Both the position numbers and the translations under genes were made by a program. 64,000 nt of DNA from positions 124,001 through 188,000 of the forward strand of contig JAPJBO010000049.1 in assembly GCA_030068145.1 (NCBI GenBank). The letters run 5' to 3'. Positions 12,001 through 21,760 of this stretch are shown here, one piece after another; the first letter of the stretch is position 1, and each line of letters opens with the position of its first letter. The notes below the pieces were generated by a model, which was not told where the DNA came from, searched no databases, and saw only the letters and a list, made by a program, of their open reading frames with translations. This stretch comes from Diplonema papillatum. Its lineage: Eukaryota; Euglenozoa; Diplonemea; Diplonemida; Diplonemidae.

Positions 12001-14623
12001 TGTAATGGCCCAAATTTGACGGAAACTTACTGTTACATCAATGTAATGGGCCAAATTTGACCGAAAACCACTGTTGCAACTTGCATCAATGTAGTGGGCC
12101 AAATCGGCTAAAATGACCAAAATCCGGATTTTTCGAAAAGTGGCACGAAAACCGAAAAAAGTCTACTTGCGGGGTTCGAACCCGGGTCGTCAGTGCTTGG
12201 TACCCAAGGTACTACTGCATCAACCACAGGAGCTCTGGCAAATAATAAAATCCTCACTCCTATGCTTGTGTCTGTCACTCTCGTCCTCCGCTCCTGCTCT
12301 GCTTGCCGCGCGCAGTATAGTTGGAGCAAAAGGTGAAGCCAGAAAGCTGTTAATCTTGCTGCTGACCACATGAAGTGGTGCCACGGGAACTCCGAAGAAA
12401 AATGAAGCAAGTGGGAAGGGAGGGAGGGGAAGCAAGCTACTTTGTTCCTCTGGACGGATTGGGAGCGGCAAACCTGTCGTTCGGATTATTATTAGTCTTC
12501 AAAGAAACAAGTTTCTTTTCCTACAAAAAAAAAAAAAAAACCTTTCATTCTTGCCGACTGTTCAAAAAACTGTCTTTTTCAGTTTTTGCGCCTTTGATGT
12601 AACAGTGGTTTTCTGTGAAATTCGGCCCGTTACATTGGTGTAATAGTGGTTTTCCGTCAAATTCTGCCCATTACATTGATGTAACAGTGGTTTTCGGTCA
12701 GATTCTGCCCATTACATTCATGTAACAGTGGTTTTCGGTCAAATTTGGCCCATTACATTGATGTAACAGCGGTTTTCCGTCAAGATTCTGCCCATTACAT
12801 TGATGTAACAGTGGTTTTCCGTCAGATTCTGCCCATTACATTGATGTAACAGTGGTTTTCCGTCAAATTCTGGCCATTACATCGATGTAACAGTGGTTTT
12901 CCGTCAAATTTGGCCATTACATTGATGTAACAGTGGTTTTCCGTCAAATTCTGCCCATTACATTGATGTAACAGTGGTTTTCCGTCAGATTCTGCCCATT
13001 ACATCGATGTAACAGTGGTTTTCCGTCAAATTCTGCCCATTCCATTGATGTACCAGTGGTTTTCGGTCAAATTTGGGCCATTACATTGATGTAACAGTGG
13101 TTTTCCGTCAAATTCTGTCCATTCCATCGATGTACCAGTGGTTTTCGGTCAAATTTGGGTCATTACATTGATGTAACAGTGGTTTTCCGTCAAATTTGGC
13201 CCATGACATTGATGTAACAGTGGTTTTCCGTCAAATTCTGCCCATTACATCGATGTAACAGTGGTTTTCGGTCAGATTTGGGCCATTACATTGATGTAAC
13301 AGCGGTTTTCGGTCAGATTTGGGCCATTACATTGATGCAACAGTGGGTTTCCGTCGGAAAATCTTCATGCAGTTTTGGGGAAAAAATATTCCCACCAGAG
13401 GGGGGGGGGGGGCCCACCCACCAAAATTTTGGCGAAAGTAGTGGGCAGTTGGCCCGCCCGGGTAATAATCCGCTGTCCCAAAGTGGGTCTTTTTTGTTAA
13501 CGCTTACGCCCGCCAGTAAACCCAGATTTACCTGTGTTTCGTGTGGGCTACAGCACATTTACCTCCTTTGATCTATCGCAACTGGCAGTCTCCTCAAGCA
13601 TTTCCTACAAAGAAGGTGCTTATACAAAAAAAAGTGCTTGCACTGAACCCGGTGAACGCCCCCGTGCATGCAACTCCCGAACGGTAGAGACACCCCTACC
13701 TAGACACCCACCCTAGGAGCACCAAGCACTCGTTTTTCCGTCACCGCTGATGGACTGACGCGACCGAGCAGCAAGCGTCATCCGAGGCAGCTGTTCGAAT
13801 GAGAACCGATGCCCAATGTAAGCATGCGGATGGAGAAATACGGTTTGGTTGTGTGTTCGGTATTAAAGGTCTGTCGCGTACCTTGCGTTCCGATTGCGGT
13901 GAGGAGCATGTGCTTCGGCAAGAAGTCGATGGCGCGGATGTTCTGCAGGTTCTTCAGGAGGTGGACCTCCTGGCCCTTGTTGTTGTAGACGTAGACGTAC
14001 TTTCGCTGCGCGGTGGCCAGGAGCTGGTCGTCGTTCAGGAACTGGACGTCGTAGATGCGGTCCCGCAGCTGGACTTCGGCAAAGGACTTGAACTCCTTCC
14101 ATTTGAAGACAGCGAGGTGCCCCTTCTCCCCGGCAAGGGCCAGCATGTTGCCGTTCTGCGAGTACGAGTGCATGTACGGTCCGAGCTTGTTGAGGGTCAA
14201 ATCGAAGCGTTTCCGAGTCGTCTGCAGGTCGGCATGCTCGAGAATGTCACGCTGCCGGATATCACGCCCCTGCTCTCCTTCGTCCAGTTCGAGGTACCCG
14301 GAGGTTTCGGTGTTGTGGATGAGCTCGGCCTTGGCTGCGCTTTTGAGGGCTTGCTCGCGCATGTTCTTCGAGCGTCTGAGGGATGCCTTCAGCCGCATGG
14401 GCTGGTCGGGCTCGGTTATGAACCGCGCCTCGTTTTCGCTGTCCCGGCGGTACTTCTTCATCTTCTGCTTCGTCTCGCGCGCGATCGTCTTCTCCTTCGC
14501 CCGGACGTCGGTCTTCCGCGCAGCGAAGAACCCGCTCTTCTTCCGCTGCTCACCCGCCTCTGCAATCATGGCATCCCCCTGAGCCAGGGGCGGCGCCGCC
14601 GGCACGGCTTCTCCGTCGGCCAT
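9078..14623 (-). CDS. UTP7: UTP7/WDR46 (BING4) small-subunit processome WD40 protein, two exons
   Basis: The family is a nucleolar WD40 protein of the small-subunit processome, needed for 18S rRNA maturation. Exon 1 is 14623-13882 (basic N-terminus, then the RKRFDLTLNKLGPY region and the first WD blades). Exon 2 is 10237-9078 (remaining blades, then the BING4 C-terminal signature with GHASGF-like SHASGFTSILVPGSGEPNYD, then a Lys-rich tail). The phase-1 join (exon 1 ends CAA G, exon 2 begins GG GTG) gives 633 residues, close to the human protein. The donor is GTACGC and the acceptor CTACAG. The 3644-bp intron contains a nested transposon with two tandem arrays. The ATG at 14623 starts a hydrophilic N-terminus. 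The identification is very secure; the exact intron borders are inferred from frame and family alignment. Confidence 0.93.
10322..10369. repeat. Perfect 18-bp inverted repeat (hairpin)
   Basis: The arms 10322-10339 and 10352-10369 are exact reverse complements (AAACAAGTCAAAGGTGCG), separated by 12 bases. It sits about 85 bp upstream of the UTP7 exon 2 acceptor, so on the minus strand it would form a strong hairpin near the 3' end of the intron. It may be a transposon end; no function is claimed. Confidence 0.7.
10967..12105 (+). repeat. Left array of a 41-bp repeat with a TTACAT palindrome
   Basis: About 27-28 head-to-tail copies of a 41-bp unit. Each copy contains TTACATCAATGTAA or the perfect palindrome TTACATCGATGTAA, then a spacer in one of a few versions (CCCAAATTTGACGG, CAGAATTTGACGG, CAGAATCTGACGG) and AAAACCACTG. 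Copies are close to identical, so the array is young or homogenised. It lies in the UTP7 intron. Confidence 0.92.
12175..12240 (-). repeat. tRNA-like (SINE-type) relic with a B-box
   Basis: On the minus strand a stretch reads GCTCCTGTGGTTGATGCAGT, then …GGGTTCGAACCCC, and shortly after a run of T at about 12161-12166. The second motif is a perfect B-box and the first resembles an A-box. A normal anticodon stem with a 7-base loop does not form, so this is a tRNA-derived element rather than a working tRNA gene. It lies between the two arrays. Confidence 0.45.
12238..12530. repeat. Dispersed repeat, copy also at 51465-51700
   Basis: The sequence from ataaaatcctcac through aagtttcttttcctac is shared at high identity with 51465-51700. 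At the second site it lies inside the GGGAATAG inverted-repeat element (51356-51828). Here it forms the core between the two 41-bp arrays, which suggests it arrived as part of that element family. Confidence 0.7.
12597..13345 (-). repeat. Right array of the 41-bp repeat, inverted
   Basis: About 18 copies of the same 41-bp unit as the left array, in the opposite orientation, again with TTACATTGATGTAA or TTACATCGATGTAA cores. A few copies carry a double change (TTCCAT…GTACC in place of TTACAT…GTAAC, near 13040 and 13120) that keeps the palindrome paired. Confidence 0.92.
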
Positions 14624-16381
14624 CGTTGCAACCCCCTCACACCCTGGTTGACCAAATGACCCTGTGGTGCAAATGGAAGCTTACCGACACCGAGTTGCGG
14701 CAAATTACAAAACGTGCCCCTCAAAATATACGGCTCTGTTTAAGCCGTGCTTGCTCAGCGGGGGTTTCCACAAGAGTGCGAAGCACTCGTGCATCCGACT
14801 TGCTGTGCCCAAACTGAGCGAATTCAGCTGAACCGCCTGGATACACAGCGAAGTGAAAAATATTCGAAGTGAGAGAAGTTCTCGAAGACCTTACACCGAA
14901 GGGCGCGGGGGGCTGGACGTGCTGGTCAAGTACAAAACACACAAAGGTGTTGCAGCAGCAACCTGCAACACCTTGTCGAAAAAGGCTTGTTTTGCAGGCT
15001 CATGTTCTATCACTGCAGTATGTAGTCCGGTCTTGTATCTTCTTCTTTCGTTACAAGTAGTCTTGGTCGCAAGTCCGGCAAAGTTTGAGGCCAACACGGC
15101 CGTCCCAGGGTCTCTCTCACCCACTTGCTTGTTTTCTCGTGGTCATCGCATACTACTGGCCCTTTCCGAAAAAGAGTGACAGAGAGAAGACATCAAGTCA
15201 TGTCAAAAGGCCCCTACTGCGAGGTGGGCTACATTCGGGACCGATCACCGGGAGCTGCGTAAAAGGCCGCATCATGTTCTCGCGCGTCTATTCTAATTAA
15301 AAGAAGGCAAGAGGTTCTGAGCATCGGATCTTCGATTTCGGTTGCTTTGGCGATTGCTGTTCTTTTTCCTTCGTCGTATGCGAGGCACAGCGCCAAAATA
15401 GGTGCAGGCCGGTGAAGTTATGAGGGCGTCTCTCCCTAGAAAGCTAAATAACACAACGGACGGGTAGTTGGGGGTGTTGCTGTTAACATATCAATAACGT
15501 CCGGAGCATGAGGGGCCATACGAGGACATGTAGCAGAAGCGGCACCTCCCCTCTGCGAGCCCGAGAAAAATCCAGCAGGCGAAGCTTTACGTGATCGGCC
15601 CACGGGTCTCCTCGAAAGTAAACACCAGAACGGGGCACGTGTATTAAGAACAGTGGGTGTGCGAGCTACTGCGAGCATGAATCAAAACGTCCGGAGCATG
15701 AGGGGCCATACGAGGACATGTAGCAGAAGCGGCACCTCCCCTCTGCGAGCCTGAGAAAAATCCAGCAGGCGAAGCTTTACGTGTTCGGCCCACGGGTCTC
15801 CTCGAAAGTAAATACCAGAACGGGGCGCGTGTATTAAGAATAGTGGGTGTGCGAGCATGAATCAAAACGTCCGGAGCATCCCAGAGAGCCCTTAGCACGG
15901 ATAGCAGTAGCGGCACCGTCGCTACGAGCTCGGGAATGCTCCCGCGTAGGATTGCAGGGGACTGTAGGCCTGTTGAAGATGTCCCCATTAAATGCAGACA
16001 TGTCACTCAGCGCAGGAAAAAGAAAACAACGAAATCTTAGTCACGGCGAATGAATGGCAGAGCCCAAGCCCTGTTCTACGTCCATCCGTGGTCCGCAGAC
16101 AGGCCGGCTCGTGCTTGCGACAGGTACGCACTGTGTGCAGCTTACAATGGAACTTCTTCGGGCAGCTGAGGAAGGATCTAGCAGGGAAGCTACGATAACT
16201 TCCCATTGCAATGTATGTGTGTGCTGGAAAAGACTGACGGCCTACGCGTACCCAGTCGGTAAATTGCCCTTCCCTGGAATTGCCCCCTATTTTTTAAACT
16301 TTGAATGCTGTCAGGTGTCACCAGGTGGACCATGACTCGAGTACGGAGAGAATTGTGGGTGTGCGCCCCCTCGCCTTCGGT
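14624..16381. other. Intergenic with a tandem repeat; no gene seen
   Basis: This is the spacer upstream of UTP7. It holds the 178-192-bp tandem repeat at 15497-15960. The rest contains short dispersed fragments and no open frame with coding character that I can support. Confidence 0.6.
15497..15960. repeat. Tandem repeat, period 178-192 bp, about 2.5 copies
   Basis: Copies begin acgtccggagcat at 15497, 15689 and 15867. The first two are nearly identical over their full length; the third diverges after about 25 bases. The internal segment cgaagctttacgtg…cggcccacgggtc resembles the dispersed repeat at 6500-6745 and 50778-50992. Confidence 0.85.
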
Positions 16382-17305
16382 CTAGTGCAAGTCCTTCGTG
16401 AGACTGAACCACAGCATGAGCCCGATGAACGTGGCGAAGATGAGCAGCGCTACTGGATCCGCGCACCGTGGTTCAATCGGCTCGCCGAGCTCTATGTTGA
16501 GCGTGAAGTACTCGTCTTCCAGCGGGAGAGCGAATCCCTCGTGAAGCCGTACCGTCGCTTTCCGGCCGGTGATGTCAGTCCAAATGCGGTGGGCATGGAT
16601 CTGAGGGCGGACCCTGCGGATGAAGTCACGTGCCTCGATGACGACCTCGAATCGGTCGGGCGGGTGCGAGAAGACAGTCAGCGGCATGACGAACACGACC
16701 AGATCGCGCTCCTCCATTTGCTGCCTTTCAGTCGCACACGCCACGACGTACGACACCTTGACGACGACGTCCTTGCCAGGAACGAGGTCCATCAGCTCCG
16801 GGCTCGTTCCGAAAAAGTAGTAGTTGGTGCGCTCGCTGAGGGGCACCGTCTTCGGCTTCGGCTTTGACGAAAACATGGACCCGAGGAGCGACTGCGTCTC
16901 GCTTTCCCCGTCGCTGTCTGCAGCCTCGTTCTCTTTCGTCCACGGCCGGGTTTCACCGTCTGACCTCTGCTCGTAGAGCGTGCCCGTCATCGTACGCATT
17001 TCAGCGGTGGCGGCGCCTTGCTTCCATTGGACGTTGAGCGACTTGAGGTTGCCGACTTCGCTCATTGGGAAATAGTACTCGGCCGACGACGTATCGCACG
17101 CGTACCGGTAAGTCAACTCAACGACAGCAGTCGAGTGTCGAATCCGGACGTGGGCGGTGGTGAACTTACACGGGAGCTGGTCGCCTTCGAGAGTGTACAT
17201 GCCCCAGTGCATCCGCCTCCTTTTCGTCACAAATCGTCGCACGCGCGCCTCCTTCTGCTTCTTCTCCCGGGCTTCGAACGCCTTTCGGTACCGAGCACCC
17301 AACAT
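16382..17305 (-). CDS. VIT-domain-like, C-terminally anchored membrane protein
   Basis: A single-exon frame of 307 residues from a true ATG. Residues about 40-105 resemble the N-terminal strands of a VIT (vault/inter-alpha-trypsin) domain: alternating beta strands, a tyrosine-rich middle and the YYFPMSE motif matching the family's YvFPLpe. A second VIT-like strand region follows (residues about 165-185, ending VVVKVSYV). The C-terminus has one hydrophobic segment (about 284-302) and five further residues, the layout of a tail-anchored protein facing the cytosol. No von Willebrand A domain or MIDAS motif follows, unlike most VIT proteins. The acidic, serine-rich insert at about 120-150 looks disordered. 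The fold assignment is from pattern only. Confidence 0.7.
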   Translation of the reverse strand: MLGARYRKAFEAREKKQKEARVRRFVTKRRRMHWGMYTLEGDQLPCKFTTAHVRIRHSTAVVELTYRYACDTSSAEYYFPMSEVGNLKSLNVQWKQGAATAEMRTMTGTLYEQRSDGETRPWTKENEAADSDGESETQSLLGSMFSSKPKPKTVPLSERTNYYFFGTSPELMDLVPGKDVVVKVSYVVACATERQQMEERDLVVFVMPLTVFSHPPDRFEVVIEARDFIRRVRPQIHAHRIWTDITGRKATVRLHEGFALPLEDEYFTLNIELGEPIEPRCADPVALLIFATFIGLMLWFSLTKDLH

Positions 17306-19199
17306 CGTAACACAAACAGGAGACTGCGCTTCTCTGGATTGCAGGTCGGAGGCTGTTTCCTTTTACCCCCTCTCCCCACTATTTTTTGAGTATGGGTAAG
17401 GATAACTCCGGCGGCTGCACACGCAGTTGGTTCAATTACATACGACAAGGCAGCAGTCGAGGGTTGCGGGAGTGCGCCGCTCCGCACGTGCGCCCTGACC
17501 TGCGGTTGCCTGGATGCATGTAGGCAGACTCGGGGAAGTTGTCCCTCTTCACTTTTACAGCAGTGCTGTGTACAGGTCGAGCTTCGAGTAGTGTAGGGGG
17601 ACGGCTCATCACACTCCATGAGCCAGGCCTCCTCTGATGCGCGGAGGCTCGCCACACGAAGAACCCTGTCGATCTACTGTTGCTACAAGTACCACGCACA
17701 GGTCACGCAAGCCCCAAGTGCCAATGGGTAACATGAACGGTCTGCTGACGGCTCATTGATACCTTCACGGTTTACACAGCCAGTCAACCCTATTGCGCTT
17801 TGTAGTGCTCGAAGAAGAATGGGAAGCGCTAAAATTTCGGAAGACGTTGAAACGGAGAAACACGCCAACAAACCTCCCAAAGGGGAAAGGATATAAAATA
17901 CAATGGGCTGGCAAGATACAGCGATCAATTAGGAGGATGCACAGCAGAATAATTGAGTCGCAGCTGTCGACAGTTAAAAAAAAAAAAAGCGAGGTGTGCC
18001 TCCCATTTGTGCACTTTTTTCTCACGAAAAGGGGGAGGGGGGCGGAAAAAGACCACAAGTCAGGGATCGGGAGAAAACGAGAGCTGCGTCTCGGGGTTGC
18101 AGGGGATCGTTTCGGTACAACAGCTACAATCAAGAAGCAGACAGATGGAAAAGTAATCAGACGACATGTAAGAGAAGATGGTGGAAGTCACACTCGCGCG
18201 TTTTCTGGCGCGAAATTTGACGTTGGCTACAAATTGGTTGTAATGTCTCTAGGGGTGCTATAGTGGGACGGATTGACAAAAAAACATGGGTACAATGAAG
18301 GGAGCGGGGTCAGGGGAAAAGACACGAAAACAGGGAGTGATCGAAAGTGATTCTGCTGGTGTTGAACAACTGCCATTGTGCTCACGAATACTCCCCCCTC
18401 GTAGGTACTCGCAGGTACCTTCCTCTTCGTTCCAGACATCCGCGATTGCTTGGAAAGTTTTGCACGTCGTGTGCCCCAAGAGCTGGATTCAAAAATTGAA
18501 CCCAAATCTTGAACTCAAAGTTCGGACCTTGCGTTTCCGGTCTGAAACCCAAAAGGAACCGAACTGGGTTTCGAACAGCATCAGTTTACCGTCTGGCTCC
18601 TAATTTATGTAGTTTTTAATGTATAAATATTGGGAAATTTGAAAAGAAATGTGAAAACGGGGTTTTGCCTAGAGGCTTTTCGTGTTTTTCTGCAGATGCT
18701 TTGAGCTATCTTTGTGTCTATGCTTTCAGTCGTCTTCTTAACCATGGTTAAGTGCGTAAATGAAAATTACATAAAACAAAGGCCTGTAAAACAGAGGCGC
18801 GCCACACACCGCACCGTTTGGCGTAAAGCGGCGCCGCCAAAGAAGTTAATTCACTAATCCACAAAGAGCGGGTGCCGAAAATAATAATTAAGGATTTATG
18901 AATCAGCGGCCGATAAATTATAAACCACGCATATTATTGGCCTATAAATTAGAGGCTGGACGGTAAGCAGCAGCACGTTTTTTGTTGGTTCTCTATTTTG
19001 TAAGGGGCAGGTCGTGGTGGACACCGAAGCAGCTGCCTGCACAGTCGATAACCGTGAAGCCCCTCTTCAGCCGCGCCCCGAAGAAAGATGGGGTTCCATT
19101 CCACACAATCCAGGCGAAAAACGGCGGGTTTGCCGCTTTTTGTGTTTCCGACGATCCCGTACGGGCGTACAGGGGGTGGTGCCTTCTATATTCGGTTCT
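17306..19199. other. Intergenic, no gene recognised
   Basis: Spacer between the VIT-like gene start and the 3' end of the coiled-coil gene. 18600-18960 is notably AT-rich. No repeat family or convincing open frame was identified. Confidence 0.5.
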
Positions 19200-21596
19200 T
19201 CAGCCGTGCATCGGAGACTCCCAGATGAGGGTAGGAGCGCCTGCCCGGAGGTCGATGGGGTAGTGGTGCGGGTTGAGGTTCATCCACGCCTTCGCGGTGC
19301 GCGTGGGGGAGACCGTCCGCTTCTGGGCGCCCGGCGGCGGGTATGCGAGGGCTGCCGCCGGCACGACGCTGGAGACCATCGGCCCCCGCGAGCTCTTGTA
19401 CCCGTCCGGGCTCGCGGGCCCCGCGCAGAGCGTCAACGCCTTGCGCGCCTGCTGCAGCTTGACCTCGTTCTCGTAGCCCGAGCCGGCCGAGTGCGCGATC
19501 GCCTTGTGCGCCGCGTCCAACCGCTTCGTCTTCTCCCGGATCTCCGCCCGCAGCGGCTCCAGCTGCGCCTCCGCCTGCGCCGCCGCGGCGAACGCAGCCT
19601 GGAAGCAGCAAGGCTTCTGCGACCCGCTCCCAGTCCCCCGTCCTTGCCCCGGCGCGATCAACCCTCGCTGGCACGCAGCGAGGTATGCGGCCGGGTCTTT
19701 TTCAGACAGGGCCTTGCGCAGGCGGTGCGCGTCTTCCCGGGCGTCTGCGAGCTCGTCCCGCAGCTCGGCGTTCTCCTTCGAGAGTTTCCCGCCCCTTTTG
19801 CCCCGGGACGACCGGCGCCTCTTCTTCTTCGTCTCCGCGCGGGATTCCTGCATCTCCGCGACGGCTTGGTCGACGGTGGCGCCGCCCATGGCCGCCATTT
19901 CGAGCTCGGCCGATTCCGCGGTGCCCTTGTCGACGAGCTGCCGCATCGCGTCTGCGAGCTCGTGGTCGAGCGTGTCGACTTTTTGGATGAATTGCTGCAG
20001 GAGCGCCTCTTTCCGGTAGATCTCCTTCGTGCGGAGCTCGACCGCGGTCTCGAGCGCCCAGATCTGCGTGTTGAGCAGTTGCATCTCGCCGTCCACCGCC
20101 GACGTGCCCGACTCGGACACGCCGTCCCCGCCGTCCTCGCCGGCGTGCGCCGCCGCCAGCTGCCGCTGGTACTCGTCGATCTGCGCGTGCAGCTCCGCGA
20201 TCTCGGCGTCCTTGTGGTGGGCGGCGGCTTCGCCGCCGCCGCCGCCTCCGGCGGCGCGCTCCTGGCGGAGCTCCGCCTCAAGCTCCTTGATCCGCCGGTC
20301 CTTCCGCGCGCCGTCGTCGCCGGCCGCCGCCTTGTGGTGCTTCCGCTTCGATGGGTGGCCGCTGTCGGACCCTGGCTTCGCGTGTTCGAGTTCGGTGATC
20401 TTCTGCCGTGCGTTGTACAGATCGCTTTGGAGGGTCGCTCGTTCGTCGAGAAGCTCGTCGATGCGCAGCTGCGCCTGGGCGCAGTTGGGGCACCGGTGGG
20501 ACGGCGAAAGCGGCGACTGCGGCACGGACGTCTTCGAGTTTCTCGACAGCATCGAGAGCTGCTTGGTGACCGGCAGCGCGCTGGTCTGCGGAGTCGAGTG
20601 GACGGACGGCGAGGCGGCGAGGGTTTGGGCGGACGGCAGGCGCTGCGGCGTCTGTCCGCCCGCCGGCTCCGGCGCCGCGCTGTCGGGGTTCGACACGATC
20701 GAGTTCTTCCGGCTGTTGTTGTCGCGCTGCCTTTTTTCGGTGAGCTCGGCCAGCTTCGCGGCCTCCGCGGCTCGCCGGCGGGCGTTTTCGGCCTTCGCCT
20801 CCTCCTTCGCCTTCCGCGACATGTCGCCCTGCGCCGCGGCTTCGGCGGCCGCTCGCAGAGCATCCTGCTCCGCTTCGAGCGCGCCTTGCGTCTCCAGCGC
20901 CATCATCCGCACCTCGTTCGATTCGCGGGCGAGTCGGAGGCGTTCCTCGGGGGGCAGAACGCCGTCGTCGGGGCCCAGCTTGACGCTGGTGATCCGTTTG
21001 CCCTGCTGGGCGGCCAGCTCCTCCATTTTGAGGCGCCGCCGCTCTTCGGGCGACAGCACCTCGATCTCCTCCCGCGACTTTTGGATCTCCGGGATCACGC
21101 CGCGGGTCTGGATCTGGTCCGCCATCTGGTGGTGCAGCTTCCTCCGCTCTTCGGGCGAAAGTACCATCGACTCGACCCTGGTCGACTTCAACTGCGGGAC
21201 GACCCCTTGCCTCGACAGTCCCGACGGGACTGACGCTGGTTGGGACATGGGAGTGGGCTGCGAGGCGTGTGAAGCTGGGGCTGGTTCAACGGGATTGGCG
21301 GCGGGCGACTTTGCGGGGTTTGCGCGGGGGGACTTGGTGGCGGATGCCATCGGGGATTTCGGCGGCGGCGGCATCAGCGGCGACTTCGGGACGGGGGCTT
21401 GGAACTTGCTCGCACTGCGGCCGCGGTTCTTCTGCGGCACCGTCAGCGCGAACGGCGACGTCGGCGCTTCCTTCGGCGGCTTCTTGCCGTCGGTGCTCTG
21501 TAGCGGCGCCGGGCGCTTCGACGAAATCTTCGACGGAGCGGGCGACGAGTCCGGGCTGCCCTGCCCGAAGAGGGAGGCGCGCGACGCGACACTCAT
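19200..21596 (-). CDS. Large coiled-coil protein with Pro-rich N-terminus and three LSPEERRRL repeats
   Basis: An uninterrupted 798-residue frame from ATG 21596. Residues 1-130 are Ser/Pro/Ala-rich with several KSP sites. Three diverged repeats follow at about 132-154, 167-189 and 202-222, each ending VLSPEERRKL, VLSPEERRRL or VLPPEERLRL. From about 225 onward the protein is mostly charged alpha-helix with long heptad stretches (about 225-300, 370-480 and 500-640). A CPNCAQAQ motif at about 370 could bind metal, and a short polyglycine lies in the middle. The C-terminus is less charged and Pro/Ser-rich. I do not recognise a family. The layout fits a cytoskeletal or centrosome-type scaffold, but this is a guess. 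A MITE lies about 45 bp upstream of the start. Confidence 0.8.
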   Translation of the reverse strand: MSVASRASLFGQGSPDSSPAPSKISSKRPAPLQSTDGKKPPKEAPTSPFALTVPQKNRGRSASKFQAPVPKSPLMPPPPKSPMASATKSPRANPAKSPAANPVEPAPASHASQPTPMSQPASVPSGLSRQGVVPQLKSTRVESMVLSPEERRKLHHQMADQIQTRGVIPEIQKSREEIEVLSPEERRRLKMEELAAQQGKRITSVKLGPDDGVLPPEERLRLARESNEVRMMALETQGALEAEQDALRAAAEAAAQGDMSRKAKEEAKAENARRRAAEAAKLAELTEKRQRDNNSRKNSIVSNPDSAAPEPAGGQTPQRLPSAQTLAASPSVHSTPQTSALPVTKQLSMLSRNSKTSVPQSPLSPSHRCPNCAQAQLRIDELLDERATLQSDLYNARQKITELEHAKPGSDSGHPSKRKHHKAAAGDDGARKDRRIKELEAELRQERAAGGGGGGEAAAHHKDAEIAELHAQIDEYQRQLAAAHAGEDGGDGVSESGTSAVDGEMQLLNTQIWALETAVELRTKEIYRKEALLQQFIQKVDTLDHELADAMRQLVDKGTAESAELEMAAMGGATVDQAVAEMQESRAETKKKRRRSSRGKRGGKLSKENAELRDELADAREDAHRLRKALSEKDPAAYLAACQRGLIAPGQGRGTGSGSQKPCCFQAAFAAAAQAEAQLEPLRAEIREKTKRLDAAHKAIAHSAGSGYENEVKLQQARKALTLCAGPASPDGYKSSRGPMVSSVVPAAALAYPPPGAQKRTVSPTRTAKAWMNLNPHHYPIDLRAGAPTLIWESPMHG

Positions 21597-21638
21597 CCTT
21601 TGTTTGCTTTCTTTTCTTGGTTTTGCTCAATTTCTTAT

Positions 21639-21760
21639 ATATTTTTTTTGTATAAGCACCTGCTTTGTAAGAAAATGCTTGAGGAGACTGCCAGTTGCGA
21701 TGGATCAAAGGAGGTAAATGTGCTGTAGCCCACACGAATCACAGGTAAATCTGGGTTTAG
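21639..21760. mobile_element. MITE fragment just upstream of the coiled-coil gene
   Basis: It shares tataagcacctgctttgta and the following 80 bases, including aaaggaggtaaatgtgctgt, with 53990-54070 and (inverted) 13540-13632. It begins about 45 bp upstream of the coiled-coil start codon and so overlaps where its 5' UTR or promoter should be. Confidence 0.65.

Larger units (their letters stand above)
10666..13479. mobile_element. 2.8-kb TIR transposon with AAA target duplication, carrying two arrays
   Basis: The ends are GGGACGCCGGATTATTACCC and, inverted, GGGACAGCGGATTATTACCC, followed on both sides by a matching GC-rich stretch (about 38 bp in all). Flanking AAA occurs at 10663-10665 and 13480-13482, while the paralogous site at 54117-54119 has only one TTT. 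A 3-bp duplication fits PIF/Harbinger- or CACTA-like elements, but no transposase is encoded, so the superfamily is open. Just inside each end is a G/C homopolymer. The interior is a left array, a central part of about 480 bp and an inverted right array. Confidence 0.75.
10594..13603. mobile_element. Small MITE split by a larger nested transposon
   Basis: The outer ends are AAATACTCGAGG (10594) and, inverted, AAATGCTTGAGG (13603). The two halves, 10594-10665 and 13480-13603, match consecutive parts of the intact repeat at 54006-54187 on the opposite strand. The split point corresponds to an AAA/TTT site that is single in that intact copy. Related copies lie near 7515, 21639, 56850 and 57040. 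Homology continues a little beyond the right inverted repeat, so the true boundary may be near 13632. Confidence 0.7.

Noticed and set aside
12175..12240. Functional tRNA gene
   Set aside because: B-box is perfect but the acceptor stem and a 7-base anticodon loop do not form.
10967..13345. CRISPR array (regular short repeats)
   Set aside because: The unit is a head-to-tail 41-bp repeat with no variable spacers, in the intron of a eukaryotic gene; there are no Cas genes.
19014..21233. Long + strand open frame opposite the coiled-coil gene
   Set aside because: Arg/Leu-rich composition is what GC-rich antisense frames give; the minus-strand frame has clear coiled-coil and repeat structure and a proper start.
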